Positions 9,126 to 17,510 of a stretch of 64,000 nucleotides of DNA are shown piece by piece. Source of the stretch: Agromyces tardus (GTDB taxonomy: Bacteria > Actinomycetota > Actinomycetes > Actinomycetales > Microbacteriaceae). Within the stretch, counting starts at the first letter, position 1, and each line of letters starts with the position of its first letter. Both the position numbers and the translations under genes were made by a program. The notes beneath the pieces were generated by a model that did not search any database, was not told the DNA's origin, and worked only from the letters and a program-made list of their open reading frames with translations. Location of the stretch: positions 89,242 to 153,241 of the forward strand of contig NZ_RHHB01000005.1 of assembly GCF_003710805.1 (NCBI RefSeq). The letters run 5' to 3'.

Positions 9126-10082
9126 TCAGTCTCCGTCGCCGAGCGCCTCGAGCAGGTGGAGCGGCGGCACGAAGAAGGTGCCCCCGGTGACGGCGGTCGA
9201 GACGTCGAGGATGCGATCGTGCAGTCCCGGCGGGTCGCCGATGAACATGCGCTTGAGCATGCGCTCGATCACCCACAGCCGGCGGGTGTAGCCGATGAAG
9301 TACGTGCCGAACTCGCCGGATGCGGGGCTGCCGAAGGGCATGTTGTCGCGCAGGATCTCGAACTCGGCACCGTCGTCGTCGGTGATCGTCGCGAGCGTCT
9401 TGTGCGCCTTCTGCGGCTCGGTGTCGTCGAGCTCGACGTTGTCGGCCTTGCGACGGCCGATGACGGCCTCCTGCTGCTCGGTCGTCATCGCGTTCCAGGC
9501 GGCGAGGTCGTGCAGGTACTTCTGCACGACGACGTAGCTGCCGCCCGCGAACGCCGGGTCCTCGTCGCCGATGAGCGTCGCCTCGGCCATGCCGGCGCCG
9601 CTCGGGTTGGCGGTGCCGTCGACGAAGCCGAGCAGGTCGCGCGCGTCGAAGTAGCGGAAGCCGTTCACCTCGTCGACCACCTCGACGGCGTCGCCGAGCA
9701 GGTCGAGCAGCAGGCGCTCGAACTCGAAGCAGAGGTCGGCACGATCGGCTCGGATGTGGAAGAGCAGGTCGCCCGGGGTCGACGGCGCCGAGTGGGCCGC
9801 GGTCTTGATGGTCGGGAAGGGCCGCAGCTCGGCGGGGCGGTCGGGCCGCCCGAACCGATCCCACGCGGCGGAGCCGATGCCCACGACGCACGACAGGTTG
9901 GCGCCCATGTCGCGGAACCCGACGGTCTTCGCGAGGTCGTCCATGCCGGCGAGCACGTCGCGCACGGATGCGAGGTCGCCGTCGCCGGGGCGGATCGACA
10001 CCACGAGGAACACGGCGAACTGCGACAGTGGGGCGTCCACCTTCTGCGCATCGATCGGCACTCTGCGGTCGGTCTCCTGCAT
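9126..10082 (-). CDS. Dyp-type haem peroxidase
   Basis: 318 residues. It uses haem and hydrogen peroxide to oxidise dyes, phenolics or similar substrates. The family motif GFVDGTANP gives distal Asp155; His227 (QKAHKTL) fits the proximal haem ligand and Arg245 (ILRDNMPFG) the distal arginine, with spacing like the DypB group. There is no Tat or Sec signal, so it is cytoplasmic or, as for some DyPs, loaded into an encapsulin; no encapsulin gene is in the window and I did not resolve a C-terminal targeting peptide. The start ATG 10082 follows AAGGGAG at good spacing. It is divergent from aspS. Confidence 0.93.
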   Translation of the reverse strand: MQETDRRVPIDAQKVDAPLSQFAVFLVVSIRPGDGDLASVRDVLAGMDDLAKTVGFRDMGANLSCVVGIGSAAWDRFGRPDRPAELRPFPTIKTAAHSAPSTPGDLLFHIRADRADLCFEFERLLLDLLGDAVEVVDEVNGFRYFDARDLLGFVDGTANPSGAGMAEATLIGDEDPAFAGGSYVVVQKYLHDLAAWNAMTTEQQEAVIGRRKADNVELDDTEPQKAHKTLATITDDDGAEFEILRDNMPFGSPASGEFGTYFIGYTRRLWVIERMLKRMFIGDPPGLHDRILDVSTAVTGGTFFVPPLHLLEALGDGD

Positions 10083-10212
10083 GGACGTGCTCCCTTCACG
10101 TGCGCGGCGCGCGTCGCTCGAGCGCGGCGGCCGGATGCGCCGCGTTCGCCGTCTCGCCTCGTGGCGGCACCCGTCGCACCTCCCGCCACGATATCGGCCG
10201 GAGCCGCGCGGG

Positions 10213-10218
10213 TAGGAT
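10213..10218 (+). promoter_or_regulatory. -10 hexamer (TAGGAT) for leaderless aspS
   Basis: TAGGAT ends 8 nt before GTG 10227, and no ribosome-binding site separates them. This fits transcription beginning at the start codon. Confidence 0.6.
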
Positions 10219-10226
10219 GGTCGATC

Positions 10227-11567
<1,341 letters not shown>

Positions 11568-11573
11568 TGCCGT

Positions 11574-11717
11574 CGGTCGAGTAGCGACGCAGGAGCGTAT
11601 CGAGACGCGCACGGGGTCTCGATACGGCCCCTGGCGGGCCTACTCGACCGACGGAGCGGCCCTGGCGGGCCTACTCGACCGGCGGAGCGGCCCTGGCGGG
11701 CCTACTCGACCGGCGGA
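11574..11717. repeat. Palindromic repeat block with three 31-bp tandem units
   Basis: GGTCGAGTAGCGACGCAGGAG with CGTATCGAGAC and GGTCTCGATACG is followed by three units of about 31 bp, each GGCCCTGGCGGGCCTACTCG plus ACCGRCGGAGC. It lies between aspS and the antiporter gene. Each unit has its own inner GGCCC/GGGCC stem. Confidence 0.9.
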
Positions 11718-11756
11718 GGCGTCGACACGGGCCCACCGCTCGGGCAGAGTACGAGG

Positions 11757-13007
11757 GTGGAGCTGCTGCTCGTCTTCGCGCTCGTCCTGCTCGCCGCGAT
11801 CCTGATCTCGGGATACGCGCACCGAACGGTGCTGTCGACGACCGTGCTCTTCCTCGTCGCGGGGTTCCTCCTCGGCGACGGCATGCTCGGGGTCATCCCG
11901 CTCACGCCGACCGATCCGACCGTGACGATCGTCTCGTCGCTCGCGCTGTTCATCGTGCTGTTCACCGACGGGCAGGAGGTGGGCCTGCGCGACCTGCGCG
12001 CGGCCTGGCGCCTGCCGGGCCGGGCACTGCTGCTCGGCATGCCGATCACCTTCGGCATCACGACCGTGCTCGGCGTGTGGATGCTCGGCTTCTCGTGGCC
12101 CGAGGCGCTGCTCGTCGCCGCCGTGCTCGCGCCGACCGATCCGGTCTTCGCCTCGGCGATCGTGGGGCGGCAGGAGATCCCCTACCGGGTGCGGCACCTG
12201 CTCGGCGTCGAGTCGGGACTCAACGACGGCCTCGCGCTGCCCGTCGTGCTCTTCCTCATCGCGGCCTCCGGCGGACCCGACGTCGAGCCCATGGTGCTCG
12301 CGTGGGAACTCGGCCTCGGCGTCGCGGTGGGCATCGTCGTCCCCGTCGTCGTGTCGTGGCTCGTGCGACTCAGGGTGTTCGCGCGCACACCGCTCTACGC
12401 GGCGCTCACGCCCATCGCGGTGGCGCTCATCGTGCTCGGGATCTGCACGACAACCGAGGCGAACCTCTACCTCGCGGCCTACGCGGCCGGCATGACGATC
12501 GCCACCGTCTCGCCCGAGATGCGCAACGCGTTCCACGCGTTCGGCGGGCAGGTCTCCGAGCTCTTCAAGCTGCTCGCGATCCTGCTGTTCGGCGCGCTCA
12601 TCTCGCCGGCACTCCTGGCCGACGTGCCCTGGACCGGGTACCTCTTCGCCCTGCTGCTGCTCGTGTTCGCGCGTCCCGTCGCCGTGGAGCTCTCGCTCGT
12701 CGGCAGCGGCCTGCCCTGGGAGGAGAAGCTCACCGCCGCGTGGTTCGGCCCCAAGGGGTTCGCCTCCGTGCTCTACGGCCTCTTCGTGCTCGCGAGCGGC
12801 GCGCCCTCGGCCGAGTTCATGTTCCACGTCATCGTCGTGGCGATCGTGTTCTCGATCGTCGCGCACTCGTCGACCGACGTGCCCATCGCCGCCTGGTTCG
12901 CCCGCAAGGAGGCCGAGGACCGCGATCGTGCCCGGTCGGCCCCGGCCGCACCGGCGCCGACCTCGGGTCCGCCCGGCGCCGGACCTGCCGAGCCGACCGA
13001 GACGTAG
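11757..13007 (+). CDS. CPA1-type sodium/proton antiporter
   Basis: 416 residues with about 12 hydrophobic segments. It exchanges cytoplasmic Na+ or K+ for external H+ in pH and salt homeostasis. Diagnostic features are the ALLVAAVLAPTDPVFASAIV segment, with the Asp of the ion-binding TDP motif, and VESGLNDGLALPVVLF, whose ND pair is typical of CPA1 exchangers. The C-terminus is a short Pro/Ala-rich cytoplasmic tail without a regulatory domain. The only reasonable start is GTG 11757; a TACGAG hexamer just upstream is too close to be a convincing -10. The stop codon overlaps the promoter of the next gene. Confidence 0.9.
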   Translation: MELLLVFALVLLAAILISGYAHRTVLSTTVLFLVAGFLLGDGMLGVIPLTPTDPTVTIVSSLALFIVLFTDGQEVGLRDLRAAWRLPGRALLLGMPITFGITTVLGVWMLGFSWPEALLVAAVLAPTDPVFASAIVGRQEIPYRVRHLLGVESGLNDGLALPVVLFLIAASGGPDVEPMVLAWELGLGVAVGIVVPVVVSWLVRLRVFARTPLYAALTPIAVALIVLGICTTTEANLYLAAYAAGMTIATVSPEMRNAFHAFGGQVSELFKLLAILLFGALISPALLADVPWTGYLFALLLLVFARPVAVELSLVGSGLPWEEKLTAAWFGPKGFASVLYGLFVLASGAPSAEFMFHVIVVAIVFSIVAHSSTDVPIAAWFARKEAEDRDRARSAPAAPAPTSGPPGAGPAEPTET

Positions 13008-13010
13008 GCT
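13005..13010 (+). promoter_or_regulatory. -10 hexamer (TAGGCT) for the leaderless FGE-type gene
   Basis: TAGGCT overlaps the TAG stop of the antiporter gene and lies 6 nt before GTG 13017. It implies that a leaderless transcript is made in addition to any readthrough. Confidence 0.55.
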
Positions 13011-13016
13011 CGACGC

Positions 13017-13937
13017 GTGACGACGACCACGCCCATGATCCGCATCGCGGGGGGCACCTTCCGCATGGGATCCGCCGAGTACTCGCCCGACGAGACGCCC
13101 GTGCACGAACGCACGGTGTCGTCGTTCGAGCTCGACGTGCACCCCGTGACGAACGCGCAGTTCGCCGCATTCGTCGCGGCGACCGGCTACGTGACGGTGG
13201 CGGAGCGCCCGCTCGATCCCGCCGACTTCCCCGGAGCCGATCCGGCCGACCTCGTGCCGGGCGGGCTCGTGTTCACACCGACCGACGGCCCCGTCGACCT
13301 GGACGACTGGCGGCAGTGGTGGCGGTGGGGCGCGGGCGCGAGCTGGCGGCATCCGTTCGGCCCCGAGTCATCCGTCGACGACAAGCCCACCCACCCCGTC
13401 GTGCAGGTGAGCTTCGCGGATGCCGCGGCCTACGCCGAGTGGGCCGGCAAGCGACTGCCCACCGAGGCCGAGTTCGAGTACGCGGCGCGCGGCGGCCTCG
13501 ACGGGGCCCGCTTCGCGTGGGGCGACGAGGAGTTCCCCGGCGGCCGGCTCATGGTGAACCGGTGGCAGGGCTCGTTCCCGTACCGCAACACCGGCGCCGA
13601 GGGCTGGGTCGGCACGTCGCCCGTGATGACGTTCCCGCCGAACGGCTACGGGCTCTTCGACGTCACGGGCAACGTGTGGGAGTGGACGAGCGACTACTAC
13701 ACGCCGCGGCACGTCGTGCCCGGGCAGGACGCCGTCGACCCGGGCGCCCGCGCGAACCTGCTCGCCGCGGCATCCGCGGAGCCGGGCTCACGCATCCCGC
13801 GACGGGTGCTCAAGGGCGGCTCGCACCTCTGCTCGCCCGACTACTGCCTGCGCTACCGGCCGGCGGCGCGATCGCCGCAGGCCGACGACACGGCGACGAC
13901 CCACATCGGATTCCGCTGCGCGCGCGACGCCGCCTGA
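13017..13937 (+). CDS. Formylglycine-generating enzyme (SUMF1-type)
   Basis: 306 residues spanning a full FGE-sulfatase domain: RIAGGTFRMGS at the start, LPTEAEFEYAARGG in the middle, GNVWEWTSDYY, and C-terminal VLKGGSHLCSPDYCLRYRPAARS followed by GFRCARD. Both copper-binding active-site cysteines of true aerobic FGEs are in place (the two in CSPDYC). This favours real oxidation of a sulfatase active-site Cys to formylglycine over the ergothioneine or other SUMF1-fold functions. No sulfatase gene occurs in this window, so the target must be elsewhere or different. GTG 13017 follows a -10 box by six bases. Confidence 0.9.
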   Translation: MTTTTPMIRIAGGTFRMGSAEYSPDETPVHERTVSSFELDVHPVTNAQFAAFVAATGYVTVAERPLDPADFPGADPADLVPGGLVFTPTDGPVDLDDWRQWWRWGAGASWRHPFGPESSVDDKPTHPVVQVSFADAAAYAEWAGKRLPTEAEFEYAARGGLDGARFAWGDEEFPGGRLMVNRWQGSFPYRNTGAEGWVGTSPVMTFPPNGYGLFDVTGNVWEWTSDYYTPRHVVPGQDAVDPGARANLLAAASAEPGSRIPRRVLKGGSHLCSPDYCLRYRPAARSPQADDTATTHIGFRCARDAA

Positions 13938-13943
13938 TGGCCG

Positions 13944-15494
13944 TCACTCCTGCGGGGCGGCACCCACCTCGGTCGCGGTCGCGGCGGCGGTCTCCAGGTC
14001 GGGGACGCGCGCCAGGTCGTGCAGCGCCGGCCCCTCGATGCGGTGCCCGCGATGGTCGAAACGTGAGGCGTGCAGCGGGCAGTCCCACGTGAGCTCGGCA
14101 TCGTTCCAGTGCACCACTCCCCCAAGGTGCGTGCACACCGCGCTCACCGCGCAGGTCTCGCCGCCCACCGTCGAGACGCCCACCGGGCGGAGGCCGCGCC
14201 GGGCCACCTCGCCGTGACCCTCCGCGGGCGCCGCGGCCTCCGCTTCGCCCAGGTCGGCACCGCGCAACGCACCGAGCCACCCCCGCGCCGCCGCCGCGCC
14301 GACCTTCGCGTTCTCGGAGGCGCCGCGCGCGAAGTCCGCCGGCACGGTCAGGCGCGAGCCGATCACGCGCGCCCAGTCCGGCCGGCGGGCGCCGAGCATC
14401 TCGTGGGCGATGCGGATCGCGGCGGCGGCGCCGTTCGTGAGGCCCCACTTCGCGTAGCCCGTGGCGAACCAGACGCGGCCGCGGCCGCGCGGCATCCGCC
14501 CCACGAAGGGCACGCGATTGTGCGACTCGTAGTCCTGGGCGGCCCAGTGCTCGGGCTCGCCGACCTCGGGCCACCACGTGCGCGTCCAGTCGGCGATCTC
14601 GTCGACGAGCCGCAGCGAGCTCTCCTCGCGTCCGACGGGGTGGCCGCCGCCACCCACGAGCAGGCGGGTCTGGCCGCCCCATGTCGCCGAACGGATGCTG
14701 CGACCCGGCTGGTCGACGGACAGGTACAGGCCCTCGGGCAGGGCCGATGGCTCGGGCGGCGGCGCGAACGAGAGCAGGAGCGAGCGCGAGCCGCTCGTCT
14801 TCGCCCAGTAGAGCCCCCGGCCGAGCATGGGCGCGCCGGTCGCGATGAGCACCTGCCCGGCGGTGAGCACGCCGGCGCTCGTGCGCACCTGCACGGGATC
14901 GGTCGCGCGCACCCCGAGCACCCGTACCCCGGTCACGAGGCTGCCGCCGCGATCGACGACCTGGTCGGCGAGGCCGCGCATGAGCTCGGCCGGGTCGAGG
15001 GCGAACTGGCCGTCGAGCGCCACCGCACCCGCCACGGGGAACGCCACCGTGTCGTCGACGTCCTGGACCCGGCGCGCGTCGAGACCCGCCTCGCGCGCCG
15101 CCCGCGCCTCGGCGTCGACGACGTCGAGCCCGTCGGCCGAGTTCGCGTAGCTGTAGGCGGTGGCCTCGCGCACCGGCACGCCGGCGCGCTCGCTCGCCCG
15201 GCGCAGCCACTGCTGGCCCGCACGATTGGCGTCGACGTAGGCGCGCACCAGCCGGGCCGGATGACGGCGGCGGATCGTCGAGAGCCGGGAGCCCTGCAGC
15301 AGGCTCACCTTGCCCGTGTTGCGCCCGCTCGCGAGCGCGCCGGGCACGTCCTGCTCGAGCACGATGACGCGCCGGCCGGCGTCGAGCAGCATGAGCGCCG
15401 TCGCCAGGCCCGTGATCCCCGCGCCCACCACGATCACATCCGCGTGGTCGTCGACGCCGTGGAGGTCGAGGGTGGACTCGTCGATGGAGGTCAT
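13944..15494 (-). CDS. FAD-dependent oxidoreductase with C-terminal Rieske domain
   Basis: 516 residues from ATG 15494; a TTG 12 nt further upstream is the alternative. The N-terminal DAO-type FAD domain carries VIVVGAGITGLATALML (GxGxxG) and the SLLQGSRLS region. The C-terminal Rieske [2Fe-2S] domain has ligands Cys454, His456 (CTHLGG) and Cys472, His475 (CPLHASRF). This two-domain layout is known from many bacterial amine or glycine-oxidase-like enzymes whose substrates are mostly undefined. It is convergent with the FGE gene and the stops are almost adjacent. The role is uncertain; oxidation of an amine or amino acid in the cytosol is the safest inference. Confidence 0.88.
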   Translation of the reverse strand: MTSIDESTLDLHGVDDHADVIVVGAGITGLATALMLLDAGRRVIVLEQDVPGALASGRNTGKVSLLQGSRLSTIRRRHPARLVRAYVDANRAGQQWLRRASERAGVPVREATAYSYANSADGLDVVDAEARAAREAGLDARRVQDVDDTVAFPVAGAVALDGQFALDPAELMRGLADQVVDRGGSLVTGVRVLGVRATDPVQVRTSAGVLTAGQVLIATGAPMLGRGLYWAKTSGSRSLLLSFAPPPEPSALPEGLYLSVDQPGRSIRSATWGGQTRLLVGGGGHPVGREESSLRLVDEIADWTRTWWPEVGEPEHWAAQDYESHNRVPFVGRMPRGRGRVWFATGYAKWGLTNGAAAAIRIAHEMLGARRPDWARVIGSRLTVPADFARGASENAKVGAAAARGWLGALRGADLGEAEAAAPAEGHGEVARRGLRPVGVSTVGGETCAVSAVCTHLGGVVHWNDAELTWDCPLHASRFDHRGHRIEGPALHDLARVPDLETAAATATEVGAAPQE

Positions 15495-15606
15495 GCCGCC
15501 AGTCAACGCCCTGCGGGCGCCCCCGTCACCCCCCTTGATCGAGCGGATGCCGCGGGGTAGCGGAGTGCGGCGGCGCGCGGGTCGCGGGGTCGCGGGGTGG
15601 CGCGGC

Positions 15607-15882
15607 TCAGCCGAGCGAGAGCAGCGCGGTCTTGAGGCGCACGGGGTCGATGCGCCAGTAGCCGTGCACCTCGCCGTCGACGAGCAGGACCGGGATCTCC
15701 TCGGCGTAACGGGCGGCGAGCGCCTCGTCGTCGAGGATGGACCGCTCGTCGAGCGTCGTCGTCGGTGCGTCGGGCGTCGCAGCGAGTTCGTCGCGCACGG
15801 CGGTGATGACGTCGCGGGCGTCGTCGCAGAGATGGCATCCGGGCTTGCCGATGAGGGTGAGGCGGATGTCGCGACCGGTCAT
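15607..15882 (-). CDS. Glutaredoxin-like thiol protein
   Basis: 91 residues. It begins RLTLIGKPGCHLCDDAR with a Cys16-x-x-Cys19 redox pair, and a thioredoxin-fold EEIPVLLVDGEV with the cis-proline follows. It matches the short glutaredoxin family (DUF836-type) common in actinobacteria. It is expected to be cytosolic; partners and reductant are unknown. ATG 15882 lies six bases after TAGGCT, so the message is probably leaderless. A repeat block lies immediately upstream. Confidence 0.88.
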   Translation of the reverse strand: MTGRDIRLTLIGKPGCHLCDDARDVITAVRDELAATPDAPTTTLDERSILDDEALAARYAEEIPVLLVDGEVHGYWRIDPVRLKTALLSLG

Positions 15883-15888
15883 GCGATC

Positions 15889-15894
15889 AGCCTA
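15889..15894 (-). promoter_or_regulatory. -10 hexamer (TAGGCT) for the leaderless glutaredoxin-like gene
   Basis: TAGGCT on the minus strand, 6 nt before ATG 15882. The adjacent repeat unit begins only about six bases further upstream, so any -35 contact would lie inside the repeat. Confidence 0.55.
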
Positions 15895-15899
15895 ATCGG

Positions 15900-16000
15900 G
15901 GTCTCGATACGCGGCTCCGCCGCTACTCGACGGCGGGGCAGGTCTCGATACGCGGCTCCGCCGTTACTCGTCCGGCGGGCAGGTCTCGATACGCGTCGCC
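15900..16000. repeat. Palindromic repeat block, three partial units
   Basis: Three copies of GGTCTCGATACGCG; two continue as GCTCCGCCG(C/T)TACTCG and the third is truncated. These are half-units of the family rather than complete inverted repeats. They lie between the promoter of the glutaredoxin-like gene and the bS22 terminator. Confidence 0.85.
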
Positions 16001-16024
16001 TCCGGCGGCGCGGACACAGCGAAA

Positions 16025-16049
16025 AGCGCCAGGCCGTCGGCCTGACGCT
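16025..16049 (-). terminator. Rho-independent terminator of the bS22 gene
   Basis: In the minus direction AGCGTCAGGCC pairs with GGCCTGGCGCT (one G-T pair) across a 3-nt loop and runs into TTTTC, a compact intrinsic terminator just after the bS22 stop codon. Confidence 0.75.
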
Positions 16050-16070
16050 CTGCCGGTGGTCGCGGTGCGA

Positions 16071-16169
16071 CTACTTCTTGTTGCGACGCTGGTGGCGCGT
16101 CTTGCGAAGCAGCTTGCGGTGCTTCTTCTTCGCCATGCGCTTGCGACGCTTCTTGATGACGGAACCCAT
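16071..16169 (-). CDS. Small ribosomal subunit protein bS22 (AURKAIP1/COX24-domain)
   Basis: A 32-residue, extremely basic protein beginning MGSVIKKRRKRMAKKKHRK and ending RRNKK. It matches the actinobacterial AURKAIP1/COX24-domain protein, identified in mycobacterial ribosomes as bS22, which sits near the decoding centre of the 30S subunit. It is too short for usual ORF cut-offs. Support is strong: GTGAGG ribosome-binding site 5 nt before the ATG, a TAGACT -10 box about 68 nt upstream, and an intrinsic terminator just downstream, so it is a monocistronic gene with a real leader, unlike most neighbours. Confidence 0.93.
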   Translation of the reverse strand: MGSVIKKRRKRMAKKKHRKLLRKTRHQRRNKK

Positions 16170-16236
16170 CAAAACCTCACAGAAAAGATCGAGTCGGCCG
16201 CGCGTGCCGCAGCCTGGGGCAGGAATGCCTCGGGGT

Positions 16237-16242
16237 AGTCTA
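16237..16242 (-). promoter_or_regulatory. -10 hexamer (TAGACT) of the bS22 gene
   Basis: TAGACT on the minus strand gives a 5' leader of about 60 nt containing the GTGAGG ribosome-binding site. No strong -35 is seen. Confidence 0.5.
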
Positions 16243-16285
16243 GCCGATTCGCGGGAGCACGCCTTGCGGGCGCGTTCCCGTGCGT

Positions 16286-16291
16286 TAGCGT
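16286..16291 (+). promoter_or_regulatory. -10 hexamer (TAGCGT) for a leaderless acetyltransferase gene
   Basis: TAGCGT, 6 nt before ATG 16298. The GAGGG between them could serve as a ribosome-binding site only if transcription began earlier. Confidence 0.5.
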
Positions 16292-16297
16292 CGAGGG

Positions 16298-16807
16298 ATG
16301 CCTTCGAACGAGTTCACCATCCGGGCGACCCGGCAGGACGACTGGCAGGCCGTGCGCGCGCTCCGGCTCGAGATGCTCCGCGATTACCCGCTCGCCTACG
16401 GCGAGACCCTCGAACACGCGCTCACCGTCGACGAGGCCGGGTGGCGCCTGCGTGCCGCTCGCGGCGAATCGGCCACCCAGACGGCGATCGTCGCCGTCGA
16501 GGGCGAGCGCTGGATCGGCGCGATGGGCTGCTATCTCCCCGACACGATCACCGGGCCGATGCTCGTCGGCGTGTACGTCGCCCCCGACCGCCGCGGCGAC
16601 GACGCCGGCGTGACGCGCGCGCTGCTCGCCGAGATCGAGCACTGGGCGGCGGCGCACGGCGACACGCTCCGGCTCGAGGTGCACGAGGCGAACCCGCGTG
16701 CGCGCCGGTTCTACGAGAAGCTCGGCTTCACGCTCACGGGACGCAGCCGCGCGTACGAGCTCGAACCCGGCGGGCTCGAGCTGGAGATGATCAAGCCGCT
16801 GCGGTGA
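16298..16807 (+). CDS. GNAT-family N-acetyltransferase
   Basis: 169 residues with the GCN5 fold: IRATRQDDWQAVRALRLEML at the N-terminus, the acetyl-CoA pyrophosphate loop in VYVAPDRRGDDAGVTRALL, and the C-terminal RLEVHEANPRARRFYEKLGF motif that shapes the acceptor site. The pattern resembles small-molecule or ribosomal-protein acetyltransferases, but the acceptor cannot be predicted. It stands alone, divergent from bS22, and is followed by a long repeat block. Its start is fixed by a -10 box six bases upstream. Confidence 0.88.
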   Translation: MPSNEFTIRATRQDDWQAVRALRLEMLRDYPLAYGETLEHALTVDEAGWRLRAARGESATQTAIVAVEGERWIGAMGCYLPDTITGPMLVGVYVAPDRRGDDAGVTRALLAEIEHWAAAHGDTLRLEVHEANPRARRFYEKLGFTLTGRSRAYELEPGGLELEMIKPLR

Positions 16808-16814
16808 GGGCCGC

Positions 16815-16993
16815 TGGTCGAGTAACGAAGCGTATCGAGACCTCGGGTCGCTGGTCTCGATACGCGCTTCGCGCTACTCGACCGGCGGTTCGCGCTACTC
16901 GACCCGCGGTTCGCGCTACTCGACCGGCGCTTCGCGCTACTCGACCGGCGGTTCGCGCTACTCGACCGGCGGTTCGCGCTACTCGACCCGCAG
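16815..16993. repeat. Palindromic repeat block with six 21-bp tandem units
   Basis: GGTCGAGTAACGAAGCGTATCGAGACC faces GGTCTCGATACGCG. Six 21-bp units (TTCGCGCTACTCGACCGGCG plus G, with single-base variants) follow, starting at 16868, 16889, 16910, 16931, 16952 and 16973. The period is a multiple of three, so all frames stay open across it. It lies between the convergent acetyltransferase and ArsR genes. Confidence 0.92.
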
Positions 16994-17001
16994 AAGGCGG
17001 G

Positions 17002-17445
17002 TCAGCGGCGCTTCTTGGGGGCGACGACGGCGGTCACCTGGTGCGCCGTCTCGGCGAAGGCCTTGCCGAGCGCCGAGGCGAACGCCCGCTGCTCGGAGTT
17101 CAGCGGCTCCTCGTGCGACGCGGCCTCGACGCCCGCGAGCATCGCCGCGTCGGCGGCCGCATCCGAGGAGACGAACGGGATGAGCCAGTCCTCGAGGCGT
17201 TCGAGCGGCGCGCGGTCGAGCTTGTAGTACCGGTGCTGCCCCTCTTCGCGCACGGCCACGAGACCCGACTCGCGCAGGACCTTGAGGTGCTTCGAGACGG
17301 TGGGCTGGCTCGCACCGAGCGCGGCGACGATCTCGCCGACGCTGATCTCGCCGCCCGACTGCGGCAGGCTCGTCTCGCGGTCGAGGAGGACGCCGAGGAT
17401 ATCGCGCCTCGTGGGGTCCGCCACCACGTCGAAGATGTCCGCCAT
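17002..17445 (-). CDS. ArsR-family winged-helix transcriptional regulator
   Basis: 147 residues. The N-terminus MADIFDVVADPTRRDILGVLL is the classic ArsR opening. The recognition region VGEIVAALGASQPTVSKHLKVLRESGLV lies at residues 36-63 and the wing GQHRYYKLDRAPLERLEDWL follows. The usual metal-binding cysteines near helix 3 are absent, so it probably does not sense metals through that site. A Lys/Arg tail ends the protein. It is divergent from the potassium uptake genes trkH-trkA and could regulate them; that is inference from position only. ATG 17445 lies six bases after TAGCCT, so it is leaderless. Confidence 0.88.
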   Translation of the reverse strand: MADIFDVVADPTRRDILGVLLDRETSLPQSGGEISVGEIVAALGASQPTVSKHLKVLRESGLVAVREEGQHRYYKLDRAPLERLEDWLIPFVSSDAAADAAMLAGVEAASHEEPLNSEQRAFASALGKAFAETAHQVTAVVAPKKRR

Positions 17446-17451
17446 GCCACA

Positions 17452-17457
17452 AGGCTA
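17452..17457 (-). promoter_or_regulatory. -10 hexamer (TAGCCT) for the leaderless arsR-type gene
   Basis: TAGCCT on the minus strand, 6 nt before ATG 17445. It shares the short divergent region with the trkH promoter, so one operator could control both. Confidence 0.5.
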
Positions 17458-17510
17458 GCCACTTGCGGCGAGGAGTACCATGACACACGCGTCAGCACTG
17501 AGGGGGTCGG

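Noticed and set aside
11750..11755. TACGAG as a -10 box for the antiporter gene
   Set aside because: Only one base separates it from the GTG start, unlike the 6-8 nt seen at the supported leaderless genes.
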